Source: Paracoccaceae bacterium
Lineage (GTDB): Bacteria > Pseudomonadota > Alphaproteobacteria > Rhodobacterales > Rhodobacteraceae
NCBI GenBank assembly: GCA_026982255.1
Contig: JALSHL010000038.1
Span: forward strand, 1 to 5,561
Length of the DNA: 5,561 bases
Reading direction: 5' to 3'
The position numbers and the translations under genes were made by a program. The notes under the pieces are model-generated. The model worked only from the letters and a program-made list of their open reading frames with translations, did no database searches and had not been told where the DNA came from. This document shows, one piece after another, positions 1-4,106 of the stretch (its first letter is position 1; every line of letters starts with the position of its first letter).

Positions 1-248
1 TCGCCCCCGCCGAACCGGAACCGCATCCCGCGCCCCCGCCGGCACCTCCGCCCCCGGGCGGGGATCTCGCCGCCCGCGTCCTCTCGCTCCTCGGTCCGAC
101 CCCGATCCCCGAGGACATGCTGATCCGCGAAACCGGCCACCCCTCCGCGGCCGTCCTATCCACCCTTGTCGACCTCGAAATCGCGCAGAAAATCACCCGT
201 GCCGAGGGCGGCACCGTCGCCCTACAGACGCGCGATCCAGCTGCGTAG
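1..248 (+). CDS. dprA: DprA/Smf DNA-processing protein, C-terminal end (5' truncated by window)
   Basis: This is the last 81 residues of an open frame that enters from the left edge (first whole codon at base 3) and stops at TAG 246-248. It opens with a Pro/Ala-rich linker (about residues 1-20), then a compact helical segment beginning DLAARVLSLLGPTPIPEDML, followed by IRETG, AAVLSTLVDLEI and a short basic/strand end. This matches the small winged-helix domain that follows the Rossmann-like core in many DprA proteins: a 'pick the helix, divide, then Leu-rich recognition helix' pattern with LxxLE(I). DprA is cytoplasmic, binds single-stranded DNA and loads RecA during natural transformation; the C-terminal domain is accessory. 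The core with its nucleotide-binding motif lies outside the window, so the name rests on this domain alone. Another winged-helix protein is possible but less likely. Its last 27 bases overlap the end of dacB on the other strand. Confidence 0.75.
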   Translation, partial: APAEPEPHPAPPPAPPPPGGDLAARVLSLLGPTPIPEDMLIRETGHPSAAVLSTLVDLEIAQKITRAEGGTVALQTRDPAA

Positions 249-1688
249 GATCGCCTGCTCCTGCCGTCTGGCTTTTCCCGCCCAGGTCCGTGCCCCGCGC
301 GGCCGCTCGCGCTCGGCCATCGGAATAGCCGCCCGCCGCGCCAGATCGGCCGCGAATATCGCGAACACATGTTTTTGCCCGCCCTTTTCGATATAGCCCG
401 CCAGCGCATGGGTGAAATTCAGGCTTCCGGTCTTGGCAAAAACCTTCACATCCCCCGTATCCACCAGATTTCCCTGCGCATCCAGTATCTTGTGCGCCTT
501 CAACACCCCGTCCAGCTGCCGCTTCGCCCGCGGAGTCCCCAGCATCGTCGCCATATCGCGCGGCGAGACTCGCGCCCGGTCCGTCAGCCCCGAATGGTTC
601 CGGAACCCCGGATTGACCCCGCCCAGATTGAGCGCCGCCCAGCGGTCCATCAGCCCCGAGGATTCCTGCAAGCTCCGCGGCTTCTGCCCCAGCTTTTGCG
701 AGGCCGTCAGCCCCAGACATTCCGCCGTCATATTGTTGGAATACTTCAGCATCCAGCGGATCACCTCGTCCAGCCGGTTGCTCTCGAACCGCGCCATCTC
801 GACCGCTTCGGCAGGCGCCGTGCCGCGCCGGTGCGCCGGCAGGATCAGCCCCGCCGCCCCCGCCAATGTGCGAAACACGTCGCCCACATAATCCGCCGGC
901 TGGCGCACCGGCAACCAGCGCCCGCCCTCCTTGCCAAGTGCCGAGCGCGCCACCGACCAGCGGTCCCGCCCGTTCACCTCGCTATAGCGGAACACCGGCG
1001 CCCCGCGCTCCTCGTCGCGAATGGCAACCCAGTTCACCAGCGGCCGCACCGTTTCCCCGCGCGCATCGAGGCTCAGGCGATAGCCCTCCACCCCCTGTTT
1101 CCACTCGAAATACACGCGGTTGAAATTCAGGTTCAGCCCGCCAACCGCCGCATTATACCCCACATAATCCGGCTGCGTCGGGTCGATCTCGTCGATCTCC
1201 GGCAGGGCCGACCCATCGACATAAAACCGCCCCGTTATTGCCCGGACCCCCTTGGTCACCAATGCCGCCGCCAGACCGGACAACTCGTCCGTATCCAGCG
1301 CCGGATCGCCGCCGCCGACCAGATACAGGTCCCCCTGCAACTTGCCGTTCACCACCGGCCCCGTCGCCAGAACCCGCGTCACAAACCGGTAGCTATCCCC
1401 CAGCGTCTCGCGCGCATAAATCGCCGTCACCGCCTTGGTGACCGAGGCCGGCGGCAGAGCTATCTCCGGCTGGTGACTCTCGATCACCTCTCCCGTGCGC
1501 CCGTCCAGCAGGACAAACCCGCTCACCTCGGCCAGTGCCGGATCCAGCCCGCGCGCCGCCGCACCGGCCAGACGCGCAATCGCCGCCCCGTTGCGCATCA
1601 CGGGCCGCGTTGCCGTGGCAGGCGGCCCCGCCAGCGCCACCGCCGGAATCCCCGCCATCAGGCCGCCCAGAAAATGCCGTCTGTCCAT
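222..1688 (-). CDS. dacB: D-alanyl-D-alanine carboxypeptidase/endopeptidase, PBP4 type (peptidase family S13)
   Basis: 488 residues. This periplasmic penicillin-binding protein cleaves the terminal D-Ala of peptidoglycan stem peptides and, in this family, also D-Ala-mDAP cross-bridges. All three active-site motifs are present in the right order: S82-V-T-K85 (nucleophile Ser and general-base Lys) inside PPASVTK, S317-N-N319 inside KYSNNMTAE, and K419-T-G421 inside FAKTGSLNF. The roughly 235-residue gap between the first two motifs is the large insertion typical of PBP4, and the total length is close to E. coli PBP4 (477). The segment HSGLTDRARVSPRDMATML also fits family S13. The N-terminus, MDRRHFLGGLMAG followed by a short hydrophobic stretch and ALA (18-20), looks like a twin-arginine signal peptide with cleavage after Ala20. 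I chose ATG at 1688: it puts the RR at positions 3-4 and leaves 5 bases after the nadD stop. A GTG at 1706 would add six residues and overlap nadD. Probably cotranscribed with nadD. No catalytic residue is missing. Confidence 0.93.
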   Translation of the reverse strand: MDRRHFLGGLMAGIPAVALAGPPATATRPVMRNGAAIARLAGAAARGLDPALAEVSGFVLLDGRTGEVIESHQPEIALPPASVTKAVTAIYARETLGDSYRFVTRVLATGPVVNGKLQGDLYLVGGGDPALDTDELSGLAAALVTKGVRAITGRFYVDGSALPEIDEIDPTQPDYVGYNAAVGGLNLNFNRVYFEWKQGVEGYRLSLDARGETVRPLVNWVAIRDEERGAPVFRYSEVNGRDRWSVARSALGKEGGRWLPVRQPADYVGDVFRTLAGAAGLILPAHRRGTAPAEAVEMARFESNRLDEVIRWMLKYSNNMTAECLGLTASQKLGQKPRSLQESSGLMDRWAALNLGGVNPGFRNHSGLTDRARVSPRDMATMLGTPRAKRQLDGVLKAHKILDAQGNLVDTGDVKVFAKTGSLNFTHALAGYIEKGGQKHVFAIFAADLARRAAIPMAERERPRGARTWAGKARRQEQAILRSWIARL

Positions 1689-1693
1689 ACCGT

Positions 1694-2293
1694 CTACCGT
1701 TCCCACATGCCCCGCGCCCGGATTTCGCTGGACGAGATTTCAACCGTCGGCCCGCCCAGCAGACACCACGCCGGCGGTGCACACACCGGCAGGCTCCGCG
1801 CTGCGGCAAAGGGCACCCGCGCCCCTGCATATTTCCGCGCCATCACCGAATTGGCCGCCCGCAAATACTCCCCGGGGCGCGAGGTGACGCCGACCGGCAC
1901 ATTGCGCACGATCCATTCCCAGTCCTGCCACAGGTGGAAACCGGCCAGATTGTCCGCCCCCATCAGCCAGACAAAGCGCACCCCGCGATACATTTCCAGC
2001 AGATGCCGCAGGGTATCGGCGGTGTAGCGCGTCCCCAGCCGCGCCTCGATATCGGTAATCTCCACCCGCGGGTGTCGCATGATCGCCCGGCTGGCCTCCA
2101 GCCGCCGCGCCATCGGCGCCGGTCCCTCCGCCTTCAACGGATTGCCGGGCGACACCAGCCACCAGACCCGATCCAGCCCGAAGCGGCGCATTGCCTGCTT
2201 GGTAATATGCACATGCCCCGCATGCGGCGGATCGAACGATCCGCCCAGCAGCCCGATTCTCATCCCCGGCGCGGCGCTTGGAAACCCTGACAA
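1694..2293 (-). CDS. nadD: Nicotinate-nucleotide adenylyltransferase (NaMN adenylyltransferase)
   Basis: This cytoplasmic enzyme transfers AMP from ATP to nicotinate mononucleotide, giving deamido-NAD, the step before NAD synthetase. With the start used here it is 199 residues. Visible motifs are GGSFDPPHAGH (17-27; the HxGH nucleotidyl-transfer signature), WWLVSPGNPLK, the TRYTADTL region, FVWLMGADNL (about 107-116) and the C-terminal SSSEIR (187-192; the ISSTxIR-type ATP-binding motif). Length and motif spacing are normal for NadD. The start is uncertain. ATG at 2261-2263 (189 residues) begins MRIGLLGG. I prefer TTG at 2291-2293, because the added residues SGFPSAAPG resemble the N-terminal GFP..PG extension I recall from Rhodobacterales NadD proteins, and a promoter sits just upstream. 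The frame stays open to an ATG at 2428, but that would collide with the ettA start and contain the promoter. Five bases after its TAG, dacB begins. In many bacteria nadD is followed by rsfS-rlmH; here dacB takes that place. Confidence 0.92.
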   Translation of the reverse strand: MSGFPSAAPGMRIGLLGGSFDPPHAGHVHITKQAMRRFGLDRVWWLVSPGNPLKAEGPAPMARRLEASRAIMRHPRVEITDIEARLGTRYTADTLRHLLEMYRGVRFVWLMGADNLAGFHLWQDWEWIVRNVPVGVTSRPGEYLRAANSVMARKYAGARVPFAAARSLPVCAPPAWCLLGGPTVEISSSEIRARGMWER

Positions 2294-2321
2294 CTGCCTA
2301 CCATCCCTTTCGTTTTTCCCG

Positions 2322-2350
2322 ATCTTTTCGCCTCGCGCCGCCGGTGTCAA
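2322..2350 (-). promoter_or_regulatory. Candidate sigma70-type promoter for nadD-dacB
   Basis: Reading the reverse strand, a perfect -35 hexamer TTGACA (bases 2350-2345) is followed after 17 bases by AAAGAT (2327-2322), a 3-of-6 match to TATAAT. A transcript starting about seven bases further on, near 2315, would have a leader of roughly 22 bases to the TTG start of nadD, or about 52 to the ATG. An AAGGGA stretch (2309-2304) could act as the ribosome-binding site for the TTG, though its spacing is on the long side. The perfect -35 and ideal spacer argue for it; the weak -10 and the single-window context argue for caution. Confidence 0.5.
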
Positions 2351-2415
2351 CGCCAAGACACGTTGCGCCGCTCCGAACTCTTGGCTAAAACCCCCGAAAC
2401 CGACTTTCACACCAC

Positions 2416-2420
2416 GAGGG
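2416..2420 (+). promoter_or_regulatory. Ribosome-binding site that fixes the ettA start
   Basis: GAGGG lies six bases before the ATG at 2427. It matters because the ettA frame is open far upstream (an in-frame ATG occurs at 2079, inside nadD on the other strand). The RBS plus the conserved MASYQYVYHM start show that translation begins at 2427. Confidence 0.75.
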
Positions 2421-2426
2421 CGCAGC

Positions 2427-4094
2427 ATGGCTTCTTATCAATACGTTTACCATATGGACGGAGTGTCCAAGGCCTACCCCGGCGGCAAAAAACTGTTCGA
2501 GGGGATCCACCTTTCCTTCCTGCCCGGCGTGAAAATCGGCGTGGTTGGCGTCAACGGCGCCGGTAAATCCACCCTGCTGAAAATCATGGCCGGTCTCGAC
2601 AAGGAATTCACCGGCGAGGCATGGGCGGCCAAGGGCGCCAAGGTCGGCTACCTGCCGCAGGAACCGCGCCTCGACGAATCCCTGAGCGTGCGCGAGAACG
2701 TCATGCTCGGCGTGGCCGAGAAGAAGGCCAAACTCGACCGTTTCAACGAGGTCGCGATGGAGGTGGCCGACAACTACTCCGACGAACTGATGGAGGAAAT
2801 GACCGCCCTTCAGGACGAGATCGACGCCGCCAACCTCTGGGATCTCGACAGCCAGATCGACGTGGCGATGGAGGCCCTGCGCTGCCCGCCCGACGACGCC
2901 GACGTCAAAACCCTCTCGGGGGGCGAATTGCGCCGCGTCGCCCTGTGCAAACTGCTGCTCGAAGCCCCCGATATGCTGCTGCTGGACGAGCCGACCAACC
3001 ACCTCGACGCCGAAACCATCGCCTGGCTGCAAAAGCACCTGATGGACTACAAGGGCACGATCCTGATCGTTACCCACGACCGCTATTTCCTCGACGATAT
3101 CACCAGCTGGATCCTCGAACTCGACCGTGGCCGCGGCATCCCCTACGAGGGCAACTATTCCGCATGGCTGGAACAGAAGGCCCAGCGTCTGGCGCAGGAG
3201 GCCCGCGAGGACAAATCCCGCCAGAAAACCCTCGAACGCGAACTCGAATGGATGCGCCAGTCGCCCAAGGCCCGACAGGCCAAATCCAAGGCCCGTATCA
3301 ACGCCTATAACGAAATGGCGGCGCAGTCCGAGCGCGACAAGATCGGCCGCGCCCAGATTATCATCCCCAACGGCCCGCGCCTCGGCGGCAAGGTGATCGA
3401 GGTTGAAAATATTTCCAAGGGCTTCGGGGACAACCTGCTGATCGACGACCTGTCTTTCGCCCTGCCGCCCGGCGGTATCGTCGGCGTCATCGGCCCGAAC
3501 GGCGCCGGTAAATCCACCCTGTTCCGCATGCTGACCGGTCAGGAACAGCCCGACAGCGGCACCATCACCTTCGGCGACACGGTGAAACTTTCCTACGTCG
3601 ACCAGTCCCGCGATGCGCTCGACGACAACAAAACCGTCTGGGACGAAATCTCTGACGGGCTGGACGTCATCATGCTGGGCGATGCCGAGGTCAACTCCCG
3701 CGCCTACGTCGGCGCCTTCAACTTCAAGGGCGGCGACCAGCAGAAAAAGATCGGCCTGCTGTCGGGCGGCGAACGCAACCGCGTCCACCTCGCCAAACTC
3801 CTGCGCGAGGGCGGCAACGTCCTGCTTCTCGACGAGCCGACCAACGACCTCGACGTCGAAACCCTGCGCGCGCTGGAGGACGCCCTGACCGAATTCGCCG
3901 GCTGCGCCGTCATCATCTCGCACGACCGTTTCTTCCTCGACCGCCTCTGCACCCACATGCTCGCCTTCGAGGGCGACTCCCATGTCGAGTGGTTCGAGGG
4001 CAACTTCGAGGACTACGAACAGGATAAAATCCGCCGCCTCGGTCCCGACGCTGTCGAGCCGAAACGGGTGAAATACAAGAAGTTCACGCGATAG
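2427..4094 (+). CDS. ettA: Energy-dependent translational throttle protein EttA (ABC-F ATPase)
   Basis: 555 residues, the same length as E. coli EttA. It is a soluble ABC-F protein with two ATPase domains and no membrane segments. EttA binds the ribosomal E site and couples the ATP/ADP ratio to the first steps of elongation. Domain 1: Walker A GVNGAGKST (41-49), an Arm insertion (about 95-150, Glu/Asp-rich helices), signature LSGGE (163-167), Walker B LLLDEPTN with catalytic E188, H-loop THD (217-219). Next comes the charged helical linker, or P-site tRNA interaction motif (about 243-320), rich in Lys/Arg and Gln (SPKARQAKSKARINAYNEM). Domain 2: Walker A GPNGAGKST (356-364), signature LSGGE (445-449), Walker B with E470, H-loop SHD (498-500). 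Both catalytic glutamates fall at the same numbers as in E. coli EttA (188 and 470), which favours EttA over Uup, YheS or YbiT. The basic tail (…KRVKYKKFTR) is also typical. It is monocistronic as far as visible: divergent from nadD, and convergent with the next gene at 12 bases. Confidence 0.96.
   Translation: MASYQYVYHMDGVSKAYPGGKKLFEGIHLSFLPGVKIGVVGVNGAGKSTLLKIMAGLDKEFTGEAWAAKGAKVGYLPQEPRLDESLSVRENVMLGVAEKKAKLDRFNEVAMEVADNYSDELMEEMTALQDEIDAANLWDLDSQIDVAMEALRCPPDDADVKTLSGGELRRVALCKLLLEAPDMLLLDEPTNHLDAETIAWLQKHLMDYKGTILIVTHDRYFLDDITSWILELDRGRGIPYEGNYSAWLEQKAQRLAQEAREDKSRQKTLERELEWMRQSPKARQAKSKARINAYNEMAAQSERDKIGRAQIIIPNGPRLGGKVIEVENISKGFGDNLLIDDLSFALPPGGIVGVIGPNGAGKSTLFRMLTGQEQPDSGTITFGDTVKLSYVDQSRDALDDNKTVWDEISDGLDVIMLGDAEVNSRAYVGAFNFKGGDQQKKIGLLSGGERNRVHLAKLLREGGNVLLLDEPTNDLDVETLRALEDALTEFAGCAVIISHDRFFLDRLCTHMLAFEGDSHVEWFEGNFEDYEQDKIRRLGPDAVEPKRVKYKKFTR
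2553..2576 (+). repeat. 24-base direct repeat, copy 1 (first Walker A of ettA)
   Basis: These 24 bases encode NGAGKSTL in the first ATPase domain and are identical, including every synonymous position, to bases 3498-3521. The copies are 945 bases apart, a multiple of three. The shared protein motif explains the similarity, though not why every wobble base is also the same. Confidence 0.9.
3498..3521 (+). repeat. 24-base direct repeat, copy 2 (second Walker A of ettA)
   Basis: Second copy of the perfect repeat, encoding NGAGKSTL in the second ATPase domain. The match stops immediately at both ends (TCAAC versus CGAAC before it, CTG versus TTC after it). Confidence 0.9.
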
Positions 4095-4106
4095 GGAGCG
4101 GACCCT

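Larger units (their letters stand above)
2294..2426. other. Divergent intergenic region between nadD and ettA
   Basis: This 133-base stretch separates two genes that point away from each other, so it must carry the promoters for both. The reverse-strand promoter is called separately. For ettA I see only a weak forward candidate: TTGCGC at 2363-2368, about 15 bases before GCTAAA at 2384-2389, each a 3-of-6 match, which I do not call as a promoter. It is somewhat poorer in G+C than the genes, with short A and T runs (TTTTT at 2312-2316, AAAA at 2387-2390). I find no convincing operator palindrome, riboswitch or small gene in it. Confidence 0.6.

Noticed and set aside
1686..1706. GTG start for dacB at 1706
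   Set aside because: It would push the RR of the signal peptide to positions 9-10 and overlap nadD; ATG at 1688 is the better codon with natural operon spacing. It is not fully excluded.
369..2027. Long forward open frame (552 codons) opposite dacB and nadD
   Set aside because: It is antisense to two genes with complete catalytic motifs. Its translation is a low-complexity Arg/Pro/His/Gln mix typical of the shadow of a GC-rich gene, with no recognisable domain or ribosome-binding site.
2079..2426. Extension of ettA upstream to the ATG at 2079
   Set aside because: The extra 116 codons are antisense to nadD, while the ATG at 2427 has a good GAGGG site and gives exactly the 555-residue EttA with E188 and E470 in register.
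2264..2428. Extension of nadD up to the ATG at 2428
   Set aside because: It would overlap the ettA start on the other strand, contain the candidate nadD promoter, and add about 45 residues with no family counterpart.
2385..3983. Long reverse open frame (532 codons) opposite ettA
   Set aside because: It is antisense to an unmistakable ABC-F gene; the product is a Val/Gly/Asp/Gln-rich mirror of ettA codons, a known artefact of strong wobble bias. No homology is recognised.
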